DNA of 64,000 bases from Rhizobiales bacterium 2SD (GCA_005502805.1 SCMY01000005.1:248001-312000); one strand, 5' to 3'; positions 1 through 10,031 are shown, counted from the first letter of the stretch. Numbers and translations: made by a program. The notes: generated by a model not told the origin, from the sequence alone.

Positions 1-25
1 CGCAAAAGTGGATACGACTTTTGCG
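1..25. repeat. Short inverted repeat at the left edge
   Basis: Two perfect 9-base arms (CGCAAAAGT and ACTTTTGCG) flank a 7-base spacer. It lies downstream of the minus-strand polarity gene, so it could help end that transcript, though no T tract follows on that strand. Its left boundary may continue outside the window. Confidence 0.5.
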
Positions 26-72
26 ACAAGAACATGCCCAACGTGCTGAGCTGGCGCGAAATCTCATTGCTC

Positions 73-117
73 GGCCGGAACCGGCCAACGGAAACCGCGC
101 CGTAGCGACGACGCTAC
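73..117. other. Two stem-loops downstream of the polarity gene
   Basis: GGCCGG/CCGGCC with a 2-base loop lies at 73-86. GTAGCG/CGCTAC with a 4-base loop lies at 102-117. Both sit just past the stop of the minus-strand gene ending at 189. They may form transcript 3' structure. No U-rich tail is present, so a factor-independent terminator is not supported. Confidence 0.3.
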
Positions 118-188
118 AGCGGAAACCTTTTCAATTTGTGCAGCTCTGGACCGTTCTCCGGCGCAGGCCGTGCGGCATGCGCGGGATC

Positions 189-3100
189 TCAGCCGCGGCC
201 GGGCTTGGCCGGCTTCTTGGCGGCGACCGGCGGCTCGTCCCAACCCTTGGCCGGGGGAGTGACTTCATTGGCGCTCGGCTCGAGCGGCTTTGGCTTCCAG
301 CTTTCCGTCGCGGCCTTGGCCGTAGCCAGGTCGCTTGCCGAGAGCCTGCCGGCAACTTCGTCGCGCTTGCGCCCGGCATCGTCGTCGCCCTGGGCGGCGG
401 CGATGGCGAACCAGCGATAGGACTGGCCGAGATCGGCCGGCGCGCCGAGGCCACGGCCCAGCAGGATGGCGAGGTTGTACTGGCTGTCGCGCACGCCGTG
501 CTCGGCGGCGCGGCGGAACCAATCCGTCGCGGTCGCATAGTCCGGCTTGCCGCCGGCGCCTTCGGCATAGAGCACAGCGAGATTGTGCATCGCCTTGGCG
601 TTGCCGCGCTCGGCAGCGCGTCCGTACCAGACCTTGGCCAGCGCCGGGTCGCGATTGGTGCCGATGCCCTTCTCGAACATGTTGCCGAGCCGGAACTGCG
701 CTGGTCCGAGGCCGGCGACAGCGGCACGCTCGAACAGGCGCAGCGCCAGCTTGGGATCGCGGTTGCCGGGGCCGTCGGCTGCCTGGGTGGCGAGCTGATA
801 GACGGCGCGCGCGTCGCCCGCCAGCGCAGCCTTGCGCAACCCGGCGCTGCCGAACGTGCCGGGGAGCTCACCGATTCCGGTCACGGTCTCGACCGCCTCC
901 GAAGGGCTTTGCAGAGGCAAGGCCGCGACCATGGACGGCACGGGGGCTGCCGGCGGCGGCTCGGCGCTTGCCATGGGTGGAGCGGACGTCGCGGCTTGGA
1001 CCGGCGTGGTACCGAGCGGCAGCGGCTGGAGAGCCGAGCTTTGATCCTTGGTCGGTGCCGCAGCCGGCTCGCTCGGGGGTGCCTTCGGCGTCGGCTGGAG
1101 CGGCGTCACCTCGGCAGGGGCGGCTTTCGAGGAGGCGGTCTGATTGCTCTTGTTCGCCTCCTCCTTCTTGGTGGTCTGCTGGGTCAGATAGGCACCAGTG
1201 ACACCGACCGCCAAGATAAGTGCGGCGAAGCTGAGCAGTAGAGGCCGCCGGCGCTTTTCCCAGAGTTCCTTGAGCCGTCCGGGGGAGCGGGCCGCCTTGC
1301 CGGGCTTGGTCGCCTCGGTCGCGGCCGGGTTGGCGGCGGCCGCCTCGCTGGCGGCCTTGGCGGAACGTCGCGCCGCGGCGATCAGGCTCTGGCGGACGGC
1401 CTGGGGGTCGTTGGCTTGCAATGCCGGCGCATCGGGACGCGGCCGGCCGGAGCCGGGTTCCAGCGGCAGGTCGAGCCCGCCGCTGCGCGGCAGGCGTGTC
1501 TCGCTGGCGAAGCGCTCTGCCATCGGCACGGCCGGAGCCGGCACCTTGACCTCGTCGGACGAAGCGGACGTCCGCACGCGCGGCGTCGGCACGGGCGCGC
1601 CGGGGCGGCGGTCGCGGTCCCCGCCCAGCTCGGCCTCGAGATCGCCGAGGCGGCCGATGATGGTCTCCAGCGTGCGATGGACGGCGCCGATCGCATCCTG
1701 GGTCTCGCGCCCGGTCGAGGCGTGACTCTCGCGCAGGCCGCTCATCAGGTCGCTGAGCTCGGACAGGCTGGCGCCGCGCGGCGAGGGCATGTCGGCCATG
1801 GCGGCTCGCGCCGCGCGCTCGGCGGTGGCCTCCGTGTCCTCGCGCATGCCCTGGAGATGGACGACCAGGTCCTGCAGTGTGCGCTCGATGCCGTTCTCGG
1901 CCGAGCGCGTCGCCGCCTGCTGGTCGAGCCGCTGCGTCAGGCCGGCGATCTGGCGTTCGAGGGCGTCGAACGAGTCGGAGCCGGCGCCAGGGCGCCCGGC
2001 TTCGTCGATCTTGGCGGCAAGGCCGCGCAGCATGTCTTCGACCGGACGCATGTCGACCCGGGCGACGGGTGCTCCGCCTTCGTCCACCATCTGGGCGAGC
2101 GTGCTGGAGGCGGCGAGCTGCTCGACACGGTTGGTCAGCATCTCGATCCGGTCCTCGAGCCGGCTCGGTGGCCGATCGGCCAGGTGCTCGAGCTTGATCA
2201 CCAGCGCTTCGATGCGTTCGGAAAGCTCATTGGACGCCGGGCGGCCGATGGCGTCGAGCTCGCCGAGACGTGCAACCAGCTGGTCGACCTGGCCGTCGAT
2301 GACGGAGGCCTTCATCGCCGGCAGCGAGTCGACTTTCTGGGCAAGCGATTCGACCTGGCGCGACAGGGCCAGCAGGGGACCGCTGTCACCCGACCGCTCG
2401 CGCGAGCGGTCGGCCAGCAAGCTCTCGCGGACATCGTCGATCGCCAGCGACAGGTTGCGCAGGTCGCGCGAGTCGTCGCGCAGGCGCCCGACATCCGAGG
2501 TCAGCGCATTGAGCTGCAGCGAGAGATCGTCGAACCGCCGGCTGTCCGTGGTCGAGACGATCTCGCGCAGCTCGGCCAGCTCGTTGAGGATCGGGGCGAT
2601 GATCTGGCGGTCGCCGCCGCGCGCAGCAAGTGCATCGACCTTGGCGGCGAGATGGGCCACTTCCAGCTCGAAGCGATTATAGCTTTCCTGAGGGCGAGCC
2701 TCCGACAAGCGGCTGATCTCAGCCTCGATCCGAGCCAGCGGCTTCAGCACCGGGTCGAGACGATCACGTCCGTCGAAGCGGTCGAGCCGGGCGCCGAGCT
2801 CGCCGATCGCCCGTTCGAGTGGCTTGTATGCGGAGCGCTGATCCTCAGCCCGGATCGGAGATTGCGCCGGGGCGATGCGGTCGCTCAGCTGGCGCAGATC
2901 GTCGCGCAGGCTCGCGAGCGTCGGAGCGGTGGCCGGACGCTCGAAGGCCGGTGTCCGGACGCCGTCGTCGAGTGCGCGTTGGCGGGAGCGAATGTCGGAA
3001 ACGGCGGCGGCGAGCCCCTCGCGGCTGAGTACGACGGGCCGCGTGGGCTGGGGGGCCGGCCGCCGGGCCGCCTCTTCGGATTTGCGTTCGATCTCGGCCA

Positions 3101-3581
3101 GGCGCTCGCCCATGACCTTGATCGAATCGGCGATGACGCTGGTCGCGCGCTCCTGCCGTTCAGCCGTGGTGCGTTCACCCTGCGACAGGCGGCTCTCGGT
3201 GCGCTCCATCCATTGGGCGATCGAATCGAGGGCGCTCGCGGTCCGGGCATTGCTGTCGCGTGTCAGGCGTTCCGCCATCGCCGCTTGGGTGATGAATGCG
3301 TCAATGCGCTCGCGCGTCGGGTCGGGCTTGGCCGGGGCGGCTTGCGGGGGCACGGCAGTCTGCATCCCACCCTGCGAGAGGCGGGCAAGGCGTTCCGACA
3401 GAGCGGTGATGTCCCGCTCCTCGGCGTCGTGCGTGGCGGCTTCCGTTTCCCCTGCCTCCTCGCGGATCTTGCTGTCGAGCCATTCGCCGAGCGTCATCCC
3501 GGCGCGACGAGCAGCGGCCTTCGCCGCGTCGCGTGTGCGCGGATCGACGCCCTTGACGCTCCAGGGCAGGCTGGTCGCCAT
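189..3581 (-). CDS. PodJ-like polar localisation protein with Sel1 repeats
   Basis: Predicted 1130-residue inner-membrane protein. The N-terminus (ATSLPWSVKGVDPRTRD...) followed by about 700 residues of acidic/basic coiled coil is typical of alphaproteobacterial PodJ-type polarity and 'SEL1-like repeat' proteins. One membrane segment is visible near residues 782-802 (LLLSFAALILAVGVTGAYL), then a Pro/Ala-rich linker, then about four Sel1 repeats (about 915-1055, for example LALRLFERAAVAGLGPAQFRLG). The likely topology is a cytoplasmic coiled coil and a periplasmic Sel1 domain. Start 3581 is chosen over the in-frame codon at 3710 because GAGG lies about 10 bases upstream and the conserved N-terminus begins here. 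It probably helps place polar organelles or the division machinery. The family is convincing; the exact role is inferred. Confidence 0.82.
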   Translation of the reverse strand: MATSLPWSVKGVDPRTRDAAKAAARRAGMTLGEWLDSKIREEAGETEAATHDAEERDITALSERLARLSQGGMQTAVPPQAAPAKPDPTRERIDAFITQAAMAERLTRDSNARTASALDSIAQWMERTESRLSQGERTTAERQERATSVIADSIKVMGERLAEIERKSEEAARRPAPQPTRPVVLSREGLAAAVSDIRSRQRALDDGVRTPAFERPATAPTLASLRDDLRQLSDRIAPAQSPIRAEDQRSAYKPLERAIGELGARLDRFDGRDRLDPVLKPLARIEAEISRLSEARPQESYNRFELEVAHLAAKVDALAARGGDRQIIAPILNELAELREIVSTTDSRRFDDLSLQLNALTSDVGRLRDDSRDLRNLSLAIDDVRESLLADRSRERSGDSGPLLALSRQVESLAQKVDSLPAMKASVIDGQVDQLVARLGELDAIGRPASNELSERIEALVIKLEHLADRPPSRLEDRIEMLTNRVEQLAASSTLAQMVDEGGAPVARVDMRPVEDMLRGLAAKIDEAGRPGAGSDSFDALERQIAGLTQRLDQQAATRSAENGIERTLQDLVVHLQGMREDTEATAERAARAAMADMPSPRGASLSELSDLMSGLRESHASTGRETQDAIGAVHRTLETIIGRLGDLEAELGGDRDRRPGAPVPTPRVRTSASSDEVKVPAPAVPMAERFASETRLPRSGGLDLPLEPGSGRPRPDAPALQANDPQAVRQSLIAAARRSAKAASEAAAANPAATEATKPGKAARSPGRLKELWEKRRRPLLLSFAALILAVGVTGAYLTQQTTKKEEANKSNQTASSKAAPAEVTPLQPTPKAPPSEPAAAPTKDQSSALQPLPLGTTPVQAATSAPPMASAEPPPAAPVPSMVAALPLQSPSEAVETVTGIGELPGTFGSAGLRKAALAGDARAVYQLATQAADGPGNRDPKLALRLFERAAVAGLGPAQFRLGNMFEKGIGTNRDPALAKVWYGRAAERGNAKAMHNLAVLYAEGAGGKPDYATATDWFRRAAEHGVRDSQYNLAILLGRGLGAPADLGQSYRWFAIAAAQGDDDAGRKRDEVAGRLSASDLATAKAATESWKPKPLEPSANEVTPPAKGWDEPPVAAKKPAKPGRG

Positions 3582-3939
3582 GTCACGCTCGCCTCGAGGG
3601 GCAGGTCTTGACCAAAGAGCACTCGCAGTCCCCTCACGCGGCGGCGCCCTTGCGATTTCGGCAATCGTGAACATCGGGTTGATGCGAACGATGCGGGAAG
3701 ATCGCGGCATCGACTTTTCGCCGTCACGGTAAACAGAGTGTTAAGATCCGGGCGGTGGACGTTAATTTTCCGGAAATGCCCGTCTCAGCGGCTTGCTCAG
3801 GGTGGGTATAACGGTAACTTACCCCGGATCGGCGGCGAATGACGTGACGTTAGGGAGCCGCCGCGCGTACACTGACGGCAACGCAGGGTGCCTTCCGATG
3901 CGGCAGGCAGCCTCGCTTCGCAACTTGCAAGGATCAGAC
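3582..3939. other. Divergent intergenic region, polarity gene / MerR
   Basis: This 358-base gap separates the minus-strand polarity gene from the plus-strand MerR gene. It is more AT-rich around 3720-3780 (GTTAAGATCC, GTTAATTTTCC) and carries the GGTAACTTACC palindrome at 3813-3823 and GTGACGTTA at 3844-3852. It should hold both promoters. Reading frames cross it from both sides but lack ribosome sites, and I see no separate gene. Confidence 0.5.
3813..3823. promoter_or_regulatory. Palindrome upstream of merR-type gene
   Basis: GGTAA-C-TTACC is a perfect 11-base palindrome inside a looser GGGTA...TACCC dyad (3804-3824), about 120 bases before the MerR start. MerR regulators often bind dyads in their own promoters, so autoregulation is possible. 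No clear -35/-10 pair with the usual long MerR spacer was identified. Confidence 0.3.
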
Positions 3940-4401
3940 ATGCCGCGCCAAGGCTCAGCTCTGGCGGCCACACCGAGTCACGACGGCCGCTCCGCCTCCT
4001 CTCAGACGACCAACGACACCGAAGCCGGCGGCTTCACCATCAGCGATCTCGCTCGCGAATTCGGCGTGACCCTTCGCACGCTGCGCTTCTATGAATCGCG
4101 CGGCCTGCTTGCGCCCTCCCGCTCCGGCATGACCCGGATCTATTCCGGCCGCGATCGGGCCCGGCTCGCGCTCATCCTCAAGGGCAAGCAGCTCGGCTTC
4201 ACCCTGGTCGAGATTCGCGCCATGCTCGCCAATGAGGAAGGCAAGGAGATCAAGGGCAAGGAACCGTCTGCCTCGGTCGGTGGCCTGCAGCTCAGCCGCG
4301 GTCAGATCGCCGAGCAGCTAGACCTGCTGCGCAGCCAGCGCACAGAGATCGAGGCTGCCATCGCCGAACTCGAAGCGACTCTCTCGCGCCTCGAGGCCTG
4401 A
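3940..4401 (+). CDS. MerR family transcriptional regulator
   Basis: 153-residue DNA-binding regulator. A MerR winged helix-turn-helix spans about residues 32-100 (FTISDLAREFGVTLRTLRFY, then RGLLAP and RIYSGRDRARL), followed by a short coiled-coil dimerisation helix ending LEATLSRLEA. No cysteine cluster is seen, so a metal sensor is unlikely. The ATG at 3940 has AAGGA about 7 bases upstream; an in-frame start at 3793 has no such support. It lies just upstream of the beta-oxidation operon in the same direction but is separated by a strong terminator. MerR relatives such as LiuR control acyl-CoA catabolism, so control of the next operon is plausible but inferred. Confidence 0.85.
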   Translation: MPRQGSALAATPSHDGRSASSQTTNDTEAGGFTISDLAREFGVTLRTLRFYESRGLLAPSRSGMTRIYSGRDRARLALILKGKQLGFTLVEIRAMLANEEGKEIKGKEPSASVGGLQLSRGQIAEQLDLLRSQRTEIEAAIAELEATLSRLEA

Positions 4402-4440
4402 GACAGCGCTCCGTCGGAGCGCGTCCTGGATGTGATCACG

Positions 4441-4479
4441 ATGCCCTGAACCTTCGCCGGTTCGGGGCATTTTTCGTTT
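4441..4479 (+). terminator. Rho-independent terminator after the MerR gene
   Basis: Twelve-base arms (ATGCCCTGAACC and GGTTCGGGGCAT, one G-U pair) enclose a 6-base loop and are followed at once by TTTTCGTTT. This is one of the clearest intrinsic terminators in the window. It separates the MerR gene from the acyl-CoA dehydrogenase operon. Confidence 0.85.
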
Positions 4480-4566
4480 GCAAGTACCGCGCGAGCCGCG
4501 CCAATCTCTCCCGACACCGTTGTCTAGGCGGAAAAAGTTGATGTCGCCCCTTGGCAAGTCGCAGCT

Positions 4567-4590
4567 AGATAGTTTATATATGAACTATCT
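4567..4590. promoter_or_regulatory. Perfect operator-like dyad before the beta-oxidation operon
   Basis: AGATAGTT and AACTATCT are perfect 8-base inverted arms around TATATATG. The site is very AT-rich in GC-rich surroundings and lies 72 bases before the acyl-CoA dehydrogenase start. Size and composition resemble MarR- or TetR-family operators overlapping a -10 region. The cognate regulator is not evident: the adjacent regulator is MerR type, whose sites usually look different. Confidence 0.6.
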
Positions 4591-4662
4591 CGAAGCGCCG
4601 CTGTCATGTCGAGCCGGCAAGCTTCGTCACCAAGGCTGAATGAAACGCCAGGGAGGGATGCG

Positions 4663-6459
4663 ATGCCGGTCTACAAGGCGCCTGTCGAGGACACGTTGTT
4701 CCTGCTCAACGACGTCTTCCAGTTCGAGCGCTACAATAATCTCCCGGGCTTCGCCGAGGCGACGCCGGATCTGGTCGAGGCCGTGCTCGGCGAAGGCGCC
4801 AAGCTCTGCGAGGAAGTCCTCCAGCCGATCAACCATTCCGGCGACCAGGAAGGCTGCAAGCGCAACGCCGACGGCTCGGTGACCACGCCGAAGGGCTTCA
4901 AGCAGGCCTATGAGGCTTATGCTGCGGGCGGCTGGATCGGCCTCGCCATGGACCCTGAATACGGTGGCCAGGGCCTGCCTTATACGCTTGGCGCCATCAT
5001 GAACGAGTTCTCGTCGTCGGCGAACATGGCGTTCTCGATGTATCCGGGCCTGACCATGGGCGCGATGGCCGCGCTCTACGTCCACGGCACGGACGAGCAG
5101 AAGCGCACTTTTCTGCCGAAGATGGCCGAAGGCACCTGGTCGGGCACGATGAACCTGACCGAGCCGCATTGCGGCACCGATCTCGGTCTGATCAAGACCA
5201 AGGCCGTGCCGAACGGCGACGGCTCCTACTCGATCACCGGCACCAAGATCTTCATTTCGGCCGGCGAGCAGGACATCACCGAGAACATCGTCCACCTCGT
5301 GCTCGCCCGCATCGAGGGCGCGCCTGCCGGCGTCAAGGGCATCTCGCTCTTCGTCGTGCCGCGCAACGAGGTTGGTGCCGACGGCTCGGTCGGCGCCAAC
5401 AACAAGGTCTCCTGCGGCTCGATCGAGCACAAGATGGGCATCCACGCCAACTCGACCTGCGTCATGAACTATGACGGGGCCAAGGGCTGGCTGGTCGGGG
5501 CCGAGAACAAGGGCCTCAACGCCATGTTCGTGATGATGAACGAGGCCCGCCTCGGCGTCGCGATCCAGGGCCTGGCCCAGTCCGAGGTCGCCTATCAGAA
5601 CGCCGTCGCCTACGCCAAGGACCGCCTGCAGGGCCGCTCCCTGACCGGCGCCAAGAACCCCGACAAGCCGGCCGATCCGCTCTTCGTCCACCCGGACGTG
5701 CGTCGCACGCTGATGTCGATCAAGGCCTTCAACGAGGCGGCGCGTGCCTTCGTCATCTGGAACGCGATCAAGTCCGACGTCGCCCACCGCTCGGGCGACG
5801 ATGCCGAGCGCCAGGCCGCCGACGACCAGCTCGGCCTGATGACGCCGGTGCTGAAGGGCGTGCTCACCGATGTCGGCTTCGACAATGCGGTGAAGGCCCA
5901 GCAGATGTATGGCGGCCACGGCTACATCGCCGAGCACGGCATGGAGCAGTTCGTCCGCGACGCCCGCATCGCCATGATCTATGAGGGCGCCAACGGCGTG
6001 CAGGCGATGGACCTCGTCGGCCGCAAGCTCGGCCGCGACGGCGGCCGCGCCATCATGGCCTTCTTCAACGAGGTCGGCGCCTTCGTGAAGGAGAACGAGG
6101 GCGACGAGGCCTTGAAGCCGCTGCTGGTTTCGCTCGCCGCCTCGCTCGGCCATCTCCAGCAGGCGACGATGTGGTTCATGCAGAACGCCCTCGCCAAGCC
6201 GGACAATGCCGGCGCCGGCGCGCATGACTACATGCACCTGCTCGGCCTGGTCTCGCTCGGCTATATGTGGGCGAAGATGGCCAAGGTCGCGCAGGACAAG
6301 CTCAAGGCCGGCGCCAATGGTGCGAGCGAGCGCATGAACGCCAAGCTCGTCACCGCCCGCTTCTTCATGGAGCGCTCGCTCCCTGAGACCGCGGCGCATC
6401 TGGCGCGGATCACCTCTGGCTCCGACGCCACCATGGCGCTGAGCGCCGAGCAGTTCTGA
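4663..6459 (+). CDS. Acyl-CoA dehydrogenase (DmdC/FadE-like, long form)
   Basis: 598-residue flavoprotein that would oxidise an acyl-CoA to the trans-2-enoyl-CoA, the first step of beta-oxidation. The acyl-CoA dehydrogenase N-terminal, middle (NLTEPHCGTDLG, KIFISAGEQD) and C-terminal regions are present, followed by the extra C-terminal domain of the roughly 590-residue subgroup that includes the 3-methylmercaptopropionyl-CoA dehydrogenase DmdC. The expected catalytic Glu is in IYEGANGVQAMD. Start 4663 (MPVYKAPVEDT) has GGGAGG 6 bases upstream, better than the in-frame 4606 start. It heads an operon with a thiolase and a FadB-type enzyme, which supports fatty acid catabolism. Chain-length specificity cannot be read from sequence. 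Confidence 0.9.
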   Translation: MPVYKAPVEDTLFLLNDVFQFERYNNLPGFAEATPDLVEAVLGEGAKLCEEVLQPINHSGDQEGCKRNADGSVTTPKGFKQAYEAYAAGGWIGLAMDPEYGGQGLPYTLGAIMNEFSSSANMAFSMYPGLTMGAMAALYVHGTDEQKRTFLPKMAEGTWSGTMNLTEPHCGTDLGLIKTKAVPNGDGSYSITGTKIFISAGEQDITENIVHLVLARIEGAPAGVKGISLFVVPRNEVGADGSVGANNKVSCGSIEHKMGIHANSTCVMNYDGAKGWLVGAENKGLNAMFVMMNEARLGVAIQGLAQSEVAYQNAVAYAKDRLQGRSLTGAKNPDKPADPLFVHPDVRRTLMSIKAFNEAARAFVIWNAIKSDVAHRSGDDAERQAADDQLGLMTPVLKGVLTDVGFDNAVKAQQMYGGHGYIAEHGMEQFVRDARIAMIYEGANGVQAMDLVGRKLGRDGGRAIMAFFNEVGAFVKENEGDEALKPLLVSLAASLGHLQQATMWFMQNALAKPDNAGAGAHDYMHLLGLVSLGYMWAKMAKVAQDKLKAGANGASERMNAKLVTARFFMERSLPETAAHLARITSGSDATMALSAEQF

Positions 6460-6479
6460 GCGCGCATAGCACACACGTC

Positions 6480-6502
6480 ATGCTCGGGCTTGACCCGAGC
6501 AT
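6480..6502. repeat. REP-like hairpin, unit 1
   Basis: ATGCTCGGG and CCCGAGCAT arms enclose the loop CTTGA. It lies between the acyl-CoA dehydrogenase and thiolase genes. The same core (TCATGCTCGGGCTTGACCCG) recurs at 12806-12825, so this is a dispersed intergenic palindrome. Confidence 0.7.
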
Positions 6503-6529
6503 CTCTTGATGAGTTCGCTGGATAACGAG

Positions 6530-6552
6530 ATGGTCGGGTCAAGCCCGACCAT
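6530..6552. repeat. REP-like hairpin, unit 2, inverted
   Basis: ATGGTCGGG and CCCGACCAT arms enclose TCAAG, the reverse complement of the CTTGA loop in unit 1. The two units are therefore inverted relative to each other, as in bacterial interspersed mosaic elements. The pair sits inside the operon and could affect message stability. Confidence 0.65.
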
Positions 6553-6606
6553 AACGTCCGGCAGGAAAACGAGCCGCAGCCGCGGCCAGACCGGAGGCCT
6601 TCACCC

Positions 6607-7815
6607 ATGGCAGACGCCTTCATCTACGATCACGTTCGGACGCCGCGCGGCAAGGGCAAGGCCGACGGTTCCTTGCACGAGGTCACCGCGATCGAACTGG
6701 GCACGCAGACCCTGCGTGCCATCAAGGACCGCAACAATCTCGATCCCAAGCTGGTCGAGGACGTGGTCTATGGCTGCGTCGATCCCGTAGGCGAGGCCGG
6801 CGCCGACATCGCCCGCACCGTCGCGCTGAAAGCCGGCTACGGCAAGGAAGTGCCGGGCGTGCAGATCAACCGGTTCTGTGCCTCGGGCCTCGATGCGGTC
6901 AACCTCGCAGCGGCCCAGGTCATGTCCGGCCAGAAGGAGATGACGATCGGCGGTGGCGTCGAGAGCATGTCCCGTATCGGCATGGGCGCCTCGGGCTTCG
7001 GCATCGCGGTCGATCCGTCCGTCGCGATCGACACCTATTTCATGCCGCAGGGCGTCTCGGCCGACCTGATCGCGACCAAATACGGCTTCTCGCGCGACGA
7101 TGTCGACGCCTATGCCGTGCGCTCGCATAAGCGTGCCGCCAAGGCCTGGGAGGAGGGCCGCTTCAAGAACTCGGTGATCCCGGTCACCGACGTCAACGGC
7201 CTGATCATCCTCGACCGTGACGAGACTATCCGCCCGGCGACCGACATGCAGGCGCTCGCCGCGCTGAAAGCCTCCTTCGTCCAGATGGGCGAGATGGGCG
7301 GCTTCGATGCGGTCGCGACCGCGGCGCATCCCGATGTCGAGTTCGTCAACCACGTCCACCATGCCGGCAACTCCTCCGGCATCGTCGACGGCGCCGCGGC
7401 CGTGCTGGTCGGCTCCAAGAAGGCCGGCAAGGCCGCGGGCCTGAAGCCCCGCGCTCGGATCAAGGCCTTCGCCACCACCGGCTCCGACCTCGCGCTGATG
7501 CTGACCGGCCCGGTCGACGTCACCGAACTCGTGCTGAAGAAGGCCGGCATGACGCCGAAGGACATCGACCTGTTCGAATTGAACGAGGCCTTTTCCTCGG
7601 TGGTGCTGCGCTACCAGCAGGCTTTCGACATCGACGACGCCGTGCTCAACGTCAATGGCGGCGCCATCGCCATGGGCCATCCGCTCGGCGCCACCGGCGC
7701 AATGATCCTCGGCACCGTCCTCGACGAGCTCGAGCGCACCAACAAGCAGACCGCTCTGGTCACGCTCTGCGTCGCCGTCGGCATGGGCGTCGCCACCATC
7801 ATCGAACGGGTTTGA
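6607..7815 (+). CDS. fadA: Acetyl-CoA C-acyltransferase (thiolase)
   Basis: 402-residue thiolase that cleaves 3-ketoacyl-CoA with CoA, the last step of each beta-oxidation round. The nucleophilic cysteine is in [13 protein letters not shown], the active-site NEAFSSV segment is present, the catalytic His is in [15 protein letters not shown], and the second Cys is in TLCVAVGMG. Length is normal. The next gene begins 11 bases after its stop, so the two are surely cotranscribed. Together they resemble a FadA/FadB trifunctional pair, although a biosynthetic acetoacetyl-CoA thiolase cannot be fully excluded. Confidence 0.92.
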   Translation: MADAFIYDHVRTPRGKGKADGSLHEVTAIELGTQTLRAIKDRNNLDPKLVEDVVYGCVDPVGEAGADIARTVALKAGYGKEVPGVQINRFCASGLDAVNLAAAQVMSGQKEMTIGGGVESMSRIGMGASGFGIAVDPSVAIDTYFMPQGVSADLIATKYGFSRDDVDAYAVRSHKRAAKAWEEGRFKNSVIPVTDVNGLIILDRDETIRPATDMQALAALKASFVQMGEMGGFDAVATAAHPDVEFVNHVHHAGNSSGIVDGAAAVLVGSKKAGKAAGLKPRARIKAFATTGSDLALMLTGPVDVTELVLKKAGMTPKDIDLFELNEAFSSVVLRYQQAFDIDDAVLNVNGGAIAMGHPLGATGAMILGTVLDELERTNKQTALVTLCVAVGMGVATIIERV

Positions 7816-7826
7816 GGAGAGAGCCG

Positions 7827-10031
7827 ATGAACCTCGTCAATTTCCGCTTCGAGACCGACGCCGACGGCATCGCCACCCTGACTTGGGACATGCCCGAGCG
7901 CTCGATGAACGTCATCACCCCGCAGGTGATGGAAGAGCTCAACCAGGTCGTGGACAAGGTCGCCTCGGATGAGGCGATCAAGGGCTGCGTCATTGTCTCC
8001 GGCAAGGAAGCCTTCTCCGGCGGCGCCGACCTCACCATGCTGCAGGGCCTGCGCGACCTCTATGTCAAGCTCGCCAAGGAGCAGGGCGAGCAGATCGCGA
8101 TGCAGCGCTTCTTCGACGAGAGCCGCAAGCTCTCGCTGCTCTACCGCAAGCTCGAAACCTGCGGGAAGCCGTTCGCGGCGGCGATCCATGGCGTCTGCCT
8201 CGGCGGCGCCTTCGAGCTCGCGCTCTCCTGCCAGCTGCGCGTCGTCTCGGACGATGCCTCGACCCGTGTCGGCCTGCCCGAGATCAAGGTCGGGCTGTTC
8301 CCCGGCGCCGGCGGGACGCAACGCGTCTCGCGCCTGATGCAGACCGGCGACGCGCTGCAGATGATGTTCAAGGGCGACCAGATCAAGGCGCTGCCGGCCC
8401 GCAATTCCGGCCTCGTCCACGCCGTCCTGCCGCGCGACCAGATCGTCGCCGCCGCCAAGGAATGGCTGAAGACCAACCCTCAGGCGAAGCAGCCCTGGGA
8501 AGACCCGAAGTTCAAGCTGCCCTCGAACAAGGTGCACTCGCCGGCCGGCATGCAGATCTGGCCGCCGGCCAGCGCGATCTATCGCCGCGAGACCAACGAC
8601 AATTACCCGGCGGCCCGCGCCATCCTGAGCGCGGTCTATGAGGGCCTGCAGCTGCCGATGGATCTCGCGCTGAAGGTCGAGAGCCGCTACTTCGCCAAGA
8701 TCCTCCGGACGAAGGAGGCGGCCTCGATGATCCGCTCGCTCTTCGTCTCGATGCAGGAACTGAACAAGGGGGCCCGCCGCCCGGCCGACGTGCCGGCTTC
8801 CAAGCTCAAGAAGGTCGGCGTCGTCGGCGCCGGCTTCATGGGCGCCGGCATCGCCTATGTCACCGCCAATGCCGGCATCGAGGTGGTGCTGGTCGATCGC
8901 GACATCGAGGCGGCCGAGAAGGGCAAGGCCTATTCGCACAAGCTGGTCACCGACCAGATCACCAAGGGCCGGGCCAAGACCGCCGATCGCGATGCGCTGC
9001 TCGGCCGCATCAAGGCCTCGGCCGACTATGCCGATCTCAAGGGCTGCGACCTGATCGTCGAGGCGGTGTTCGAGGACCCGAAGGTCAAGGCCGAGGTCAT
9101 CGCCAAGGTCGAGGCCGTGGTCGGCCCCAAGACCATCTTCGGCTCCAACACCTCGACGCTGCCGATCACCGGCCTCGCCGAGCACAGCGAGCGCCCGAAG
9201 AATTTCATCGGCATCCATTTCTTCTCGCCGGTCGAGAAGATGCTGCTGGTCGAGATCATCATGGCCAAGAAGACCGGCAAGAAGGCGCTCGCCATGGCGC
9301 TCGACTTCGTCCGCGCCATCAAGAAGACGCCGATCGTCGTCAACGACGTCAGAGGCTTCTATGCCAATCGCTGCGTCGGCAACTACATCCGCGAGGGCCA
9401 CCTCATGCTGATGGAGGGCGTGCCGCCGGCGATGATCGAGGCGGCCGGCAAGCAGGCCGGCATGCCGGTCGGCCCGCTCTCGCTCAATGACGAGGTTGCG
9501 GTCGACCTCGCCTACAAGGTGCTGAAGGCGACGAAGGCGCAACTCGGCGAGGCCTCCGTCGACCCGGCGCAGGAGAAGCTTCTCAACGAGATGGTCGAGA
9601 AGCATGGCCGCCTCGGCCGCAAGAACAGGAAGGGCTTCTACGACTATCCGGAAGCCGGCCCGAAGCGGCTCTGGCCCGGCCTTGCCGAGCTCACCAAGAA
9701 CAAGCTCGAGCCCGAGCTGATCGACATGGAGGAGCTGAAGCATCGCCTCCTGGTCACCCAGGCGCTGGAAGCGGCCAAGACCTATGAGGAAGGCGTCGTC
9801 ACCGATCCGCGCGAGGCCGATGTCGGCTCGATCATCGGTTTCGGCTTCGCGCCCTATTCGGGTGGCACGCTGAGCTATATCGACAATATGGGCGCGGCCG
9901 CCTTCGTGAAGCTCTGCGAGAGCCTCGCCAAGAAGCATGGCGAACGCTTCAAGCCGAACCGGCTTTTGAAGCGCATGGCCAAGACCGGTGACACCTTCTA
10001 CGGCGCTGCCGAGAAGAAGGCCGCGGCCTGA
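7827..10031 (+). CDS. fadB: FadB-type enoyl-CoA hydratase / 3-hydroxyacyl-CoA dehydrogenase
   Basis: 734-residue bifunctional enzyme for the middle two steps of beta-oxidation. The N-terminal crotonase domain (about 1-200) shows SGGADLTML and [17 protein letters not shown], whose glycines form the oxyanion hole. A Rossmann NAD domain begins near residue 330 ([16 protein letters not shown]), and the 3-hydroxyacyl-CoA dehydrogenase domain carries the HFFSPVEKM segment. Start 7827 is preceded by GAGGAGA; the in-frame codon at 7812 overlaps the thiolase stop and is less likely. It probably forms a complex with the upstream thiolase. Confidence 0.93.
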   Translation: MNLVNFRFETDADGIATLTWDMPERSMNVITPQVMEELNQVVDKVASDEAIKGCVIVSGKEAFSGGADLTMLQGLRDLYVKLAKEQGEQIAMQRFFDESRKLSLLYRKLETCGKPFAAAIHGVCLGGAFELALSCQLRVVSDDASTRVGLPEIKVGLFPGAGGTQRVSRLMQTGDALQMMFKGDQIKALPARNSGLVHAVLPRDQIVAAAKEWLKTNPQAKQPWEDPKFKLPSNKVHSPAGMQIWPPASAIYRRETNDNYPAARAILSAVYEGLQLPMDLALKVESRYFAKILRTKEAASMIRSLFVSMQELNKGARRPADVPASKLKKVGVVGAGFMGAGIAYVTANAGIEVVLVDRDIEAAEKGKAYSHKLVTDQITKGRAKTADRDALLGRIKASADYADLKGCDLIVEAVFEDPKVKAEVIAKVEAVVGPKTIFGSNTSTLPITGLAEHSERPKNFIGIHFFSPVEKMLLVEIIMAKKTGKKALAMALDFVRAIKKTPIVVNDVRGFYANRCVGNYIREGHLMLMEGVPPAMIEAAGKQAGMPVGPLSLNDEVAVDLAYKVLKATKAQLGEASVDPAQEKLLNEMVEKHGRLGRKNRKGFYDYPEAGPKRLWPGLAELTKNKLEPELIDMEELKHRLLVTQALEAAKTYEEGVVTDPREADVGSIIGFGFAPYSGGTLSYIDNMGAAAFVKLCESLAKKHGERFKPNRLLKRMAKTGDTFYGAAEKKAAA

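Noticed and set aside
1416..3611. Long plus-strand reading frame opposite the polarity gene (731 codons)
   Set aside because: It lacks a ribosome site and domain similarity; codon bias of GC-rich genes routinely opens the antisense frame.
7611..9938. 775-codon minus-strand frame opposite the FadB-type gene, and similar frames opposite the acyl-CoA dehydrogenase and mutL
   Set aside because: All are composition-driven shadows rich in Arg, Ala, Asp and Leu without motifs; the plus-strand proteins are unmistakable.
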